Part shown: positions 11,801-23,800 of the stretch, piece after piece
How the letters are laid out: every line of letters begins with the position of its first letter
How positions within the stretch are numbered: position 1 is the stretch's first letter
Origin: Acanthaster planci
Lineage: Eukaryota; Echinodermata; Asteroidea; Valvatida; Acanthasteridae
DNA length: 64,000 nt
NCBI RefSeq assembly: GCF_001949145.1
Contig: NW_019091475.1
Span: forward strand, 130,497-194,496
Direction of reading: 5' to 3'
Translations under genes and position numbers: made by a program
The notes under the pieces: generated by a model
Told to the model about the DNA's origin: nothing
What the model saw: only the letters and a program-made list of their open reading frames with translations
The model's database searches: none

Positions 11801-14800
11801 TGGCTTTCTGGTCTGTGGCTAAGAATATACATAGTGGCCTTTTCAGTGGCAAGAACCGAAACCACTTTTCAAGCCCCTGAATAACACGCAGCCACAGTTC
11901 ACACTTTGAAAGTCTCAAAGTTAATCTGTTCGACAGACACACTTATCACAGCCCGCAGATCCTTTCCGCTACCAAAAACCTCAGTTGTGGGCTTTGCCTA
12001 AGTAATAACTGGACTTCACCTCGAGTGTCACTGCTGATCTCTGACTGAACGACCCGGTCAAGCCACAAGTCAGCCTCATCTACCAGTGCGTCTGAATCCT
12101 TCACAATTCAAATGACAACAAAAGGTATTGATTAAAGCTTATGCCTCTAAGTTTTTGGGGTGTGGAACCCTGGTAGGTAAGTTTCAAAATGAATTTTATT
12201 CAGAATAAGCCTTTCAATCAGAACTTGAAAAACAAATCAGTGAAAAAGTTTGTCAAATCTGGAATCAGAGGCTGGCTGCTTAAATTTTTATTTCTTAATC
12301 TTCATCAATCTTTGCATGTAGCGCATAATGACAACTACATTTTGGCTAAAAGAGTGCACAGTGAAGCAGGTGCTTTTTCACAAAAAGTAATCCTCTGCCA
12401 CTATTCACTGGAAGGGGAAACTGCACTTAAGGCATTTTCCTCAATTTTGAAGATCAAGGACTTACAAACTTTACACTATCTAGATGTCTGAATAACAGAT
12501 CAGATATGCTACATTTAAGATTGTGGTAACATTATATTAAAAATGATGCAGACGAATATAGTTGTTTTGAGAAAAATAGCTTTTCTTTACTATAACAGTG
12601 GCAGAAAATAATGACTAGAGAATCAGTCCACACGATTGCGAGTAGGGGTAGAGGGGTATCACTTGTTGACTGGATCAACCACTAGCTGATTAGATGATAG
12701 AGGATATCAACACCGATGTAAGTGGATTGTGAAAACCAACCTTGGAAGGTCTGAGCTTGATACCATGGTTAGGGTGGAAGTTCTTCCTGTGACCCCAGTA
12801 CCTCCTGCCATTATAACGCTTGAAGATTCGGCAGATTCGGCAATCATTCTCGGAAACGTAGCCTACAATGAGAACAAAACAACATTTGGTTAGTTTCTTT
12901 TATGCAGTTTGGCTCGTTGATATCAGCAACACAGCCCAAAAGGCCTGCTGAACGTCCATTAGAACTAGGACAGAACTGTGTCCCAGCATTGACTCTCTTG
13001 CAAGTCCCACACAAGTCGTTTGATCTCAAGTCACAAACCATTAAAAACCAACAGTGACAAAGTCAGTCCTTTCTTTAGATATGAAGCCCTTTGCTACTTG
13101 CCATCTGACTTCTTGTGCAGCATCTGCGGCTGTTTTGCATCACAAACAACACTGGTGAATTTTCCGGGGACAGCAACTGTTTATAGATTCTGTACCAACA
13201 ACGAAGAAACAGATGTTGCGTGGAAATAACCAGTGAAATTGCCTGCGCCATAAGCAGGCTCTACGGGTCTTTCCCCTAATGCTTGACTCTAGAAATTGAT
13301 TTCTTGTTTCAAGTAACCTACTTGATGATCTCCCAGAAGCGGCTTTCCTTTTGGGGCTTTGTCTTCTTGCAGATGACGAGGACAAGGAGGACAGTCCACC
13401 GGCAGGCGGCGGTGCTGAAATGGGCCTGGAGGGGGAAGTGCCGAACGACACAGACTTGTTCGGTGAGCTAGCACGGTTGTGGGAGTCTCCCTGCCAAAAA
13501 GGGGTGAGTAGTGATTAAATAGTGCACATCCACATACTATGCCTATGTCCAAAGGAAGTGGGTGAGGCTGTGAGTAGCACGCTAGTCTATGAGAAACAGA
13601 GTCACTATCAAGAGGCTACAGTAGGTACAAATGTTAAATCAAGCCACAGCCACAACATTGGCCTGAAAATGGTCGGCAGGGCACTGGACTAATGACCTGT
13701 GACACAATGTCGACTTCATTTGCCTATGTGCACGTATCGGAATGGGCACTGCAGTTTCCATGGCCATGCAAATTTGGACACAGCCATAGAATTGACAGAG
13801 AAAAACCCAAAGCTACTTATGGTTTCAGATGCTCTGAAGCCGTTAACTGTCTCTCGCATTCATGCCATGACATCAGGCCGGATATCCACTCAATAAAAGA
13901 AGCATCTTGCTGTACATGCTAGAGGGTACATTGCTTTAAGGCTCATATGCATACTGCATACAAAAGCACAGCTGGTAACCCACTAAACTGTTCCTTGGCT
14001 TTGCTATGTGGCTTGTAATACAAGCAGCTGAGACCAGCGGCAGAAAACGAACTCCCAAAATCATCCTGCCCATATTTCCCAAGTAAGCAGTGATGTCACT
14101 AGCCAAGGGGCCCTAGGAACAACACCCCGGTACTTCAAGACAAAAACAGACAGTCCAGAGGGAGGATGAGCGTACTCTCTTGATGATGAATGGTGGCCTG
14201 TCTTCCAGCGATGTGTTGCCAAGTCTGTCCCTCTTCCTGCTTCGTGACGGAGACTTGCTCCTCCAAGATATGGTGGTGTCCTCGTAGCTCTTAGTCCTAT
14301 AGGTAGAAAACAGGCAGACTTGATCATTCAGTTGAAAGAATCTCTTTATGAAACAAGGGGGGAGGGCAAGAGGGCAACAATTTTTTTTTCAGGAGGACTG
14401 TGTTTCCAAATTAAAACAGTTTGATCAGTTGCTTGATTAGTAGTCAGAGATAAGAAGAGATGTTCGGAGACTAAGCTTCTCCCTCTTTCAGAGGGGAGGG
14501 GCTGCAAGAATTGGAAGGATGTAGTCTTTGTAATATTACAGTGAAACTGGTTTCAATAACTGTCATTCAGTGTTATTCTACAATTGCCATTCAGTGACAG
14601 CTCAGATATTAATATTGGTATGAAAGTTGAACGAGACGAATCTGACCCGGGAAAAATTACAATTTCATTATTAATTTTCAAAACAGTGAAATCCACCCTG
14701 AGCTGAAGTGCACCCCATATCGGCAAAAAAAGACAGGTGGTTACAAGCAGGTCCTTGCACATGTTCCGCATGTACGCAAAGACCATACATGCAGGAGTAA

Positions 14801-17629
14801 ATGAGTTATGCCTACTCAGCATGCTCCGCATGCAACACGCATACACTTGCGCACTTCATGGCGCGCCTATGCGGTGAGTACCAAAAAACATGCCCTCTTT
14901 TGTTCCCCTTGGAGCAGATAACTGGGCAAGCCATACATCAATCCATTTTTTCAAGCTTGGCATGACTTTTGGAAATTTCCAGCTTAACAACTCATGGGAA
15001 AACAAAGATAATTGTTATTGCACATTCTCAAACATATCAAAGAAATCTGGCCAAAGTAAAAATTAAAGATATGATGTTGTGGACAAAAAGTAAACCCCCC
15101 CCCTAAAAATTCTTGACCTTGTTCTCCTTCGAGGTTGCCGGTCTGTGGTCACGGTCAGGAAGTCCTCATCTGATGCAGATTGCCGGGCCGACAGTTCATT
15201 GTATCGGGACAGACGGGCCATGCTGCAGTCCTTCACCGTTGTGCTGCAGGAAAACTCCAGCTTTGGAGCGATGCCCTGCACAGAACAGAACAGAACAAAG
15301 CCTGTACCGTTAATGGGATTACATTCACAGGGAGGCTATTTTCAATGCCATCTGTTAAAGGGGTCAGAACCAGACTACTTGAGTCCTAATCCTCGGTCTC
15401 ATTTTCTTTTCTGTAAAATGTTGCTTGAAACATTTTAGATATAATTAATCCCAAATTTTAAATTATTCATCAGCATGAATTGGCACTAATTTGTAATGAA
15501 CTTCTGTTTTACTGTTTTCGTTTTTACTCTCCGGTTTCCAAAATGAAAAGTTAAGCTTGCTTTCAATTTAAAATGGTCAACTTGTGAACATGGCCAATTT
15601 CACCACTTGCTAAGTGTTGAAGGGCTAAAAGATATGGCTACTACTCAAACATTAAAGGCATCTGCAGCTTTGGCTCTGAACTCATTATTAATTTGTGACC
15701 TGATCCCACAAACTGAGTCTTAAAACAATTTTTCAAGCAATTTTTAGTTTCAGTTTGCCGTAGGAAGAGCTCACGACTGAGCCCTTCACAGTGATGCATC
15801 ACTCACTTTGGAATCCTGACAACGTGGATTTTATGTGGATGAAAAATGTCAGGGGGATCCTATTTAACTCCATCATGTAAGGTTCTTGTAAAGGCCTTCG
15901 ACTCAAAAATGACTCGGATGACTTGGGGCTAAATGTATTTTGTCATGTTGGGCTACATTTTAGGTGCCTGCTCTTGGAGACTATGGATCAACAAGTGTCT
16001 ACTGTAGCCATTAGCAGGAATCTTCCATAGGTGCTTATGTTACTGTCAGTCAGAGACAAGTGATTTGGACGTGGCTTTGAAATGAACATGAGGGACAATC
16101 TGAAGTACGCATGAGAACTGACTGATGCATGGGTCGTCAACTCACACTAAACCACAAAGTCCGGTTCATCAGCACTTCACGCTCTGAGTCCGCAAAGGCG
16201 GACACCAGCGTGCTCTGAGGGTACAGGAAGTCCTTGGCCGGCTCGTAAAAGTAAGCCAGCACCGTCCCCTCTTCGCTGTAGTCTTCGTTGAGTTGGATGA
16301 GCTCAATCAGGATGCGTTCATCTTCCAGAAGGTGGGCCAAGTGGGCAGGGTCTATGCAGTTGATGAAAGTCTGAAAAACGGAAAGAATTATTACACATTG
16401 AACAACGACAATTTTCAAGTATCATAAACACCAACTTACACGAGTTCACCCTTGGCCTACTTTTTAAATGTCCCACGCAGGTACCAAACTGCCTTTTCTT
16501 ACAAAGAGCCCCCTAAAATTAGGTTTAAGGCACTGAAAGAGCTCCATATGTGACTACTCCAATTCTCCAGTTTCATAAACACAAAACGTTTTTAATTATG
16601 GCCTGAAATAACTTTTCCTCAACCAGTTTCAGTTTTTTCTAAGCTGAATGGAGTCATCATCAACCACAAGGTGTGGTAGAATCAGGTCCATGGTGACCAG
16701 ATAGGGAACACTTAGCATTAACGAACCCCAACAAATCCAGGGCTTTAGTGGTTTCATAACTAATCCTCTTCATTTAGATGTATGCTTAAAGAGCAAGATC
16801 ACATGCTGTTGAACTAGACATTACATTTACTATGTTAACACAAGAATACTGTTTATTATTCTCGATTTGTCGTACTTTTTCAAACCTGATCACTTGGTGG
16901 AAGAGGAGAGGAAAGATTGGAGGCAAGCACAGGGTTCTCTTCTGATACCCCAAAAAGTGGATGCTAATGTAGACGTCTTCCCGCTCTCGAAGAACTGTAC
17001 CTGGACAGGTGACCTGAAAAAATTCCAAGTATAGACACAAGTTACACACTCCAAACATAAGCATTCAGCGGAGTTTAATATAGGGCCTATATATAATTTA
17101 TCGTTTTTGGATTTTTGGGGAATATTTGATTGAGAAAGTACAGTTTCAACAGAAGACAGAGGGTTATTATTGTTGTTATTGCTGGGCTGCTTCCAAAATG
17201 TCGTAGCAAAAGGAACCATCAAACGTCAGGAATCAGTAAGGCCTACACTCCGGAGTAGGCCTAGAACCTTACCATTCAGGAAGTAGGTTGGCTAGGCCTA
17301 CTTCTTGGATTTCGGGAAAAAGTTACCCAAAACCAGCTACAACTGCCACTGTCCGTTTCAGTTACAAATTGACCCGCACAGTTTTTAATATTACTACGTT
17401 GATTTTAACTAGCTGAGGACTTTGACTGACGCAGCATCTCCATATCGCAACTAGTCAACACTTTTCCCAAATAATGTAGGCCTACAAGTATTTTAACGGT
17501 TTCCATCCTCCCATGCGAAAGAGGACATGCTTTCAGTTGTGTTTTGGTATTATTACATTTATAAATAATATTGTCACTTACAGCTTGGACAGTCAAGTCC
17601 ACTGCAACTTTCAAAGCCTTCTGCGGCAT
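8828..17629 (-). CDS. SPATA6: SPATA6-type protein, 12 coding exons, complete
   Basis: SPATA6 is needed to build the sperm connecting piece (head-tail coupling apparatus). Exons in transcript order: 17629-17582, 17013-16876, 16370-16146, 15275-15118, 14296-14176, 13490-13322, 12862-12741, 12098-12020, 11225-11084, 10641-10479, 10359-10235, 8969-8828 (stop TAA 8830-8828). All donors are GT, all acceptors AG, and all phases fit, giving 543 aa (human about 488). The N-terminal domain (1-150) has the family hallmarks VTCPGTVLREREDVYI, FLGYQKRT, PPIFPLLFH, FEK and GIAPKLEFS. Residue 224 on reads PPFIIKR. The middle is rich in Arg/Ser/Pro (RSRSPSRSPR, RRSRSPSPI). Residues 294-319 hold a CxxC and HxxxxHxxH cluster. 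The C-terminus (DNGDYWS, TGKTHRQLFDDTMSKIYRRLY) matches the conserved SPATA6 tail. Vertebrates have SPATA6 and SPATA6L; I cannot say whether this gene predates that split. Exons 8 and 9 rest on splice signals and phase more than on conservation. Confidence 0.93.
8970..10234 (-). other. SPATA6 last intron (11)
   Basis: The longest intron of the gene, 1265 bp. The open frames inside it (near 9165-9425, 9455-9646 and 9720-9986) have no recognisable content. If it is retained, translation continues from exon 11 for only a few codons to a TGA at 10221-10219, which would make a form lacking the conserved C-terminal tail. Confidence 0.6.
10849..11100 (-). repeat. tandem decayed copies of the exon 9 donor region in SPATA6 intron 9
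   Basis: Three related segments (about 11061-11100, 10911-10950 and 10849-10890) each carry, on the - strand, a GAGC/GGCACGAAGG-TTTGA/TTGGA core followed by a CACTTGTTRCTCAC-like stretch. The first spans the real exon 9 donor (AG|GTTTGA at 11084-11083). The others look like duplicated donor regions. A related TATTCAAA(T/A)T segment occurs twice between them. Confidence 0.5.
11463..11531. repeat. small TIR repeat family R2, copy 1 (in SPATA6 intron 8)
   Basis: A 69-bp unit that begins TTAACCCTAACGGTCC and ends GGGGGTAGGGTTAA, so its ends are inverted repeats (TTAACCCTA / TAGGGTTAA). A second copy of the same size and internal sequence (AATATGATTTT) lies at 37232-37301. Confidence 0.75.
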
Positions 17630-17893
17630 TTTCGATACAAATTACGACCAAATTCGAGGATCCAACATCACATTTATACCAGAAATCCTGCCAAAAATCG
17701 TCACCCTGGAACCGGAGGAAAACAACGCGGACTGGGGTCACAGGTCAGGTCAAAGGAGTAAACATTGAATATTTATTACATGAATATTCAACATTATCAC
17801 CGTTCAACAGCAACGTGTTTGACGCGACTGGACGCTAGTCTCTCGGGTCTCTGCAAATCGCCCCAAAATCCACTTTTTGCTGTGGAAATCAAG
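17630..17893. promoter_or_regulatory. SPATA6 upstream region, possible bidirectional promoter and rightward 5' UTR exon
   Basis: The SPATA6 ATG (17629, - strand) has no upstream acceptor that I can recognise, so its promoter should lie here. On the + strand a CpG-containing stretch (17700-17880) ends in a good donor, AAG|GTAATA at 17893/17894. It could be a non-coding first exon of the rightward gene whose coding start is at 57896. That link would need a 40-kb first intron and is speculative. Confidence 0.35.
17735..17752 (+). promoter_or_regulatory. direct-repeat nuclear receptor half-sites upstream of SPATA6
   Basis: GGGTCA-C-AGGTCA forms a DR1 element (17735-17747). A third half-site (AGGTCA, 17747-17752) follows directly and continues into AAAGG. 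DR1 elements bind RXR, HNF4 and COUP-TF type receptors. The cluster lies 106-123 bp upstream of the SPATA6 start codon and could also serve a rightward transcript. No TATA box is evident. Function is inferred from motif and position. Confidence 0.5.
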
Positions 17894-20800
17894 GTAATAA
17901 AGTTTGTGAAATTATGTAATTTGTGCATTCTTTCTGTTTTCGTTAACTTCAAAATGCATCTTTACTGCGAGCGTAATACATGTATCGATGCTTCTTGTAA
18001 GTCCATGACGACACTTGACAGGCACTATTTGTGAATGCGATCGGAGTAGCACATGGCACCTACCTAAGATAAGACCGACTGCACCCGGTGTGTGCTACTA
18101 CCGAGTCGTGTTGGGAGCTGATGGTAGTGATTCCCGTTGTCATAATACAACTTCAGTTACATCTCACCTTACAAGTACACGTGTACGACCAGGGTGTACC
18201 GTTGTTAAGTTTTATGCAGAAGATAAAAATCCAATCCGCCAACCAATTTAAACGTTTAAAATCTATCAAGACCTGCAGACCTCTAAGTTCTAAGATAAAG
18301 CTCAACCACATCATGATCATGGTTAACATGATAAGGGCCTAGCTACATGTACCTGCGCCTACTAAACTCACTGTAGTGTAGATGTTATGATGACATTATA
18401 CAATGTGCAGTTCATCTGGTGGATTAGCACATGGTCTCCACTATCAACTATCAGGTGATTAAAACAATTGTATCCTGCCGTGTGCGGTTATTTGGTCACT
18501 GTTCATGTGGCAGTGAACTACTTGTATTAGGTCCAAGTTCTATCATCCAGGTTAACTTATAGCTTGTAGTAGACATTTCTTACATATGCTGCAACAAGAG
18601 TGGGCCTAATCTGACAGAAATTATTGTGAGTTTTTATATTGTATTTTTTTTATGTGTGTGTACCGTGTTTTTTTAATGACTGACATTAGAAATAGCCCTT
18701 TGCTCCATGGAAAGAATTGAGTTAATCCAAGAAAATCCAATGCGCAGTGATTTGAGATTGAATTCTGCTTTCAGATTTTAAAGGTAACATTTTTCCTATC
18801 ACAGTTTATTTGCAGTTCTAAGGTTTTCTACAAATGTGCAGGCTTTGGAAAGCAAATCCTACAGTAGGAGACCTGTACAAAAGGACAAAAATGTGGTTGC
18901 CTTTTTTTTACAATTTTGCCTCGCTGCTTTTCCTTGTTAGTTATATTTCTTTTTAAAAAATTGAATCTTGCTGTCGTAAACATTTTTAAAAATAATTATA
19001 AGTATTTTCAGCCACATATGGTGCTATTTCAGTCCAGTGAGTCAGCAGTAATGGATGTATTTTTCATCCTCCCGTCAGATGGGCCATCATTTACATGTGT
19101 GGAAGTGTGTATTTCTCATTAATGTTCCTCCATTGGAGGCAACTACCAAAGACAGCGATTTATCGGCCATGGCTGATTCTGCAGACAGCCCTGGCAAGTC
19201 TTCCACGGGATGACTAAGAGTGCAAGGTGCCATTACCATCACTGTGCCAGAGCTGTGCCACATACCCATCTGCCAGTCCGTGAATTATTGGGGGGGAGGG
19301 GAATGGTTTGTTGTGACAGAACTCACTGCTCAGTAGAGAAACTGAATTTACAATTTATGTCCAACAGAGGGTCGTATTTCTTATCTGGAAGGAGCTGTCT
19401 TGGGAACTTCACAGACTTTTTATCTTCCTGGTGTGATTTTTCATGCTAACTGCTGATCTCATTCTGGCCTCTTGTGATCGCTGTGCAGTTTTGCTCTTAG
19501 TTTGTGTGGAAATATCCAATCAGCAGTACAGAGGGGCTCAGGAGTCCCCCAAGCAGCCTGCTTTGTGTAAATTAGATAATTTGAGAATGGTTAGGTAGGT
19601 AAATATTTACTGAGCTGATACAGGTAACATCTATGTTCAATGGTTACATTTTTTTTCAATAAGCAGCAGTTCTTACCCCTTTTGATGTTATTGTGCACAT
19701 AAAATCTCTCAAGAATATGTTATTACGCTCCATGGTCCATGTGTTTTTAAACCTCACATGGACCATGGAAGTGTAATAACTTATTCTTGTGAGATTTTAT
19801 GTGCACACTAATCATCAGAAAAGCTCATACTCTTGTGCTGTGTTGGTGATTAAATAGTAAAAAACATACTTGTGGGAATTGCCCCTTTAATCTCATTTTC
19901 CTGAGCTATCCGATTTACACCCCCTTCTAGGTGTTGATGTGCGACCCTCATAAATTTCGGGGAACATCCACAATGTGCAGCGCCATGGGGAGATCAGATA
20001 ATACATGTATTTTAACTGTGTGTTTTATGGCATTCTGAAATTCCTCTTTGAACCCATAGGTCCACTTCATTGCAGGTGTCTTTATTTTTAAACTGAAGGC
20101 CTTGGGGGTTGTGTCAGTATTATTCAACTGATGATGTGTACAGGCTAACCCAGTGACATATTTGCAAGTGCCTGGTAGACTGGTGGTTTTATTCTACTCT
20201 GGTTTTCATGCCTGCCCTGTAGAAAGTTGTAGGGAATGGATGGAAATTAGAGCCCTGGACTAGATCTTTTTCGTAAAGTGGTCTGTGTGAGACCCTTGTA
20301 TTTATAAGCACAGATTCCAACTGCATTTCCAAAAACAGGTTGATTGAGGAAGTCAGACAGTTTAGCAAGAGAACAATTTAGAATTTATCATTATAATCCT
20401 CTTGATTACTGATTTGTCCATAAGCTAATAAAGGCAGTTTATACATAATTCATTGTGGGACCAGGATACTTCCGTTCAATGTTGAGAACAGTGGCGCAAA
20501 CAAAGGAGACACCACTATGTGCACTGAACTTTGGACTGTAATTGGTTTGGTGTATTTGTGCAATATCAAAGTGCTGGTTCCTCATTTTTTTGTGATATTG
20601 ATAAAGGGAAGTAATAAACACTGAATTGTTTCTGTTGTTAATAAGATCTGAACCAATAAAATGATGGCTAGAAGAATCTGACATTAGACCTGCATTGGTC
20701 AAATCTAAAAAAAAAAAAAACAAAAGGTACATGGTACACGTATGTCTTCACAATCTAGTCTGTTTAACAGAAAAAGAGACTCGTCTTCAGAAAAGAAAAT

Positions 20801-23800
20801 CAAGTCTTTCAAGCCTAAAGTTTGGTCTTTTTTGTCGTTGGAATGCCCACTTGGATAAGTGGATTGTAGGATTTGTCAGTCTTTTTTGTTTTCACTGATC
20901 AAAGATTATCCAGTTTATTTTATGACCTGTTAAGTCCAGATCTTGTTATATTTCAAATTCAGCAAATTCAATGACAGACCTACCATAGCATTTGAAGTCA
21001 GTGAGAGGTCAAGCAACACAGAGAAACCCTTTAAACAACATTTATGTCCAGCCATTTTTACATGTAGTATCTTCTTGTGTGATTTTTTTTTCACAAATTT
21101 GCCAGTTTCATTTTCACTGAACATTTTTTTCTGTTCTCGCTTAATTCAGGATATCAGTGTACTGCTGGCAGTACATGCAAGTTACAGTTGACATGTACAA
21201 ATTATGCATGTATTAAAATGACAAACGTGTTTGATACCGGTATGGTAATAATGACAGAGAAAAATGCAGAGAACAAGGCTGTTCAGATAAGTTTATAAGC
21301 TGGTGCTTCTTGGTGGGACAGCTCTGATAAAAGTTCACAATAGATCAAACAAAAACAAAGAAACAAACAGCAAACTCAAGAAAATTCTGCGCAAGCTCAC
21401 ACGGCTTCATGGAACAAAACAAGTCAGAGATAACAATAAAAATAAAGAAATTAGAGAAAAGGTAAAAAAAAAACATTTGTAAATAAATAAGGTTAATCTT
21501 TCTCATTGGCATCTCAGAACACTCTTTCTTAACTGACCCCCCCCTCGTAGTTTCTATGTGAGGTGTACATGTATGTGTATGTGGGTAGTTTTTTTTTCTG
21601 TTTAGATAATGAGAATGATTGATTGGAAATTGTGTTTGTTATGCTTATATAACAAAAAGAGGATAATGCATAGCTGTTTCAATAATGAGGTAATTGTGGA
21701 AATATCCAGTGTGGCCTAAGCTCTGGAAGTAACAACTCCAGGTGTGTTTGTCCACAATTTTCTCAGCCAGTTTCATTTCTTTGGCATCATTCATTAAATC
21801 ATCCACAGTCGTCTGCAGCAAAGAACACTTGAGGCATTCGTCATGGTTGTGAACTTTAAAGTGGGCCCAATATAAATCAATTGGCCTGTGGCAGTTTTGC
21901 TCAAATATTTTCATACTTCAGTCATTACGTTTTTGTCACTGGGGCTGGTGAATACTTACCCTGGATGAACTGTTACCCTAAATTGGTCATAACAGTCAAA
22001 CTTTGTTCGCAGTGTGATTTATTTTCAGTTAAGCATCTTTGCACCTATAAGCATCACCTGTGTCAATTCAAATTGCAAAGCACTTTACAACATCTTGTAC
22101 AATGTTGAAATACCTCATTTTTCCTAGATTCTCAGTTGCACAGCTGAAATATTCAGTGCGTCAAGAAGGCTTTATGCAGATTGATTTTTCAGACTAAAAA
22201 TTCTACAAATGTGCAGGTTAACAATTTTAATCAAGATGAATAGCTCTTGATTGTGCAATAAACTTTGTGAAACAAAACAAAACGTAACAAAAACGAATCT
22301 CATTTTCTTTTCACCCTTTGCCATGCTTGTTTGTAATCCAGAATATTATAATTGCGGGTCTTCATTCATGCCCGTTGGGATCTAAGGCCGATTTCTATTA
22401 CACAATATCATTCGTCATCGGCAATTATGCCGATATTTTTCCTCCAGCCCCTGGTAGCATCCTGCACGCTTCACTCGTCAGACCTGCCAGGATGGGCTGG
22501 GGAAGGCCAAACAAGGATGACTAAGAGTTACTGGGCTCTTGAAGCGGCTCAGGGAGATTTTCATTTGGTGATTGGGTGGAACCGGACGGCCCTGCAGCAT
22601 TAAGGGCTAGCTCATGTTGTCGGTTGGTCACACAAATTTGCTTCCTCTTCTTTTTTTGTCCAGAAGGTCATTTGTGAAAGCCTTTGAATGCAGCAGTCGG
22701 CAGGTGTCGTGTCTTGGGTGTTGGTAAGAATGAATATTCAGTGGTAAATATTATTTCTGTCGTTGGTGACAGATCCCTCAGATGAGGAGTATACATGGCT
22801 TTGGGCATCAAATATAACGCTGATCAAATAATCGGCGTAGTTGCTCAAACTGATGTTTTTTTTTCTCAAGTTCTAGAGAAAACCTCAGGAATAAACATAC
22901 ATGTTTGTATTTATATTTGAAATCTTATTTCATTTTCACAATACAAATTTTAGAAACACACATGCCACATATTTAAGCCTTGGTGTGTGACATTTTATTA
23001 TGTTACCTGGCTTTCCATGATGGGTGTTTGGCTGAAAGGCAAGTTAAATGCATGTCCTATTCCTCCATTTCATACAACCAGGTTTGTAGCTCTATGATAC
23101 AACTAGTGCTCTCGTTCTTCATATTCCCAGCTTGAGATGAAGAAGGGATTATTGGAGCTTATCCATCTTTACGGTCACTGATGTAGTCAATCCCTTGGAT
23201 TGATCTGTTGAGGAGTACCTCATGCGTAGATTCTTGTGGATGAAAGACTGCTTATAACAGAAGTGTGTGATAATCAGAGTTTGACTTCGGCAGTTGCATT
23301 CAATGGGAAGGAGTTTCCCCTCAGAATTTTAAATCACAATTTGAATTGTTATGCCACTGCTCCTCAGAAAATACACTGCAAAAATGTTATTGTACATGAG
23401 TACACCAAAAGTCTGTGCGCACATGCACACTTCCTAAATGTAAACATACAGAAAAGGTGCAGGTGGAAATGGTGCACACGTGTAAATGGGTAAATTTCTA
23501 AATGTACATTTGTGTAACATGGTCAGTGCATTGTTTTCAGAAATATTATGCACAGACACATACATGTAACTGTATATTTACTGCAATCATTTATGCAATG
23601 CACTATGGGAAATTATATATTGTACACTTAATGAATTTGTATAAACACATTAAAATGCATGTCTTCCTGCATTCATTTGTGTTTTCAGTGTTACTACGGA
23701 TAGTTTTGCCATAGAGTGTACGCTATTTACATGTACATACCAGTACAATGTGCACATCCCTACATAAAATCCTACCGCACAATGGTACAAGGACTTACAT

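Noticed and set aside
13020-13471. Overlapping + and - frames around 13.0-13.5 kb
   Set aside because: Only the - strand frame of SPATA6 exon 6 (13490-13322) has splice sites and phase that fit; the others are shadows.
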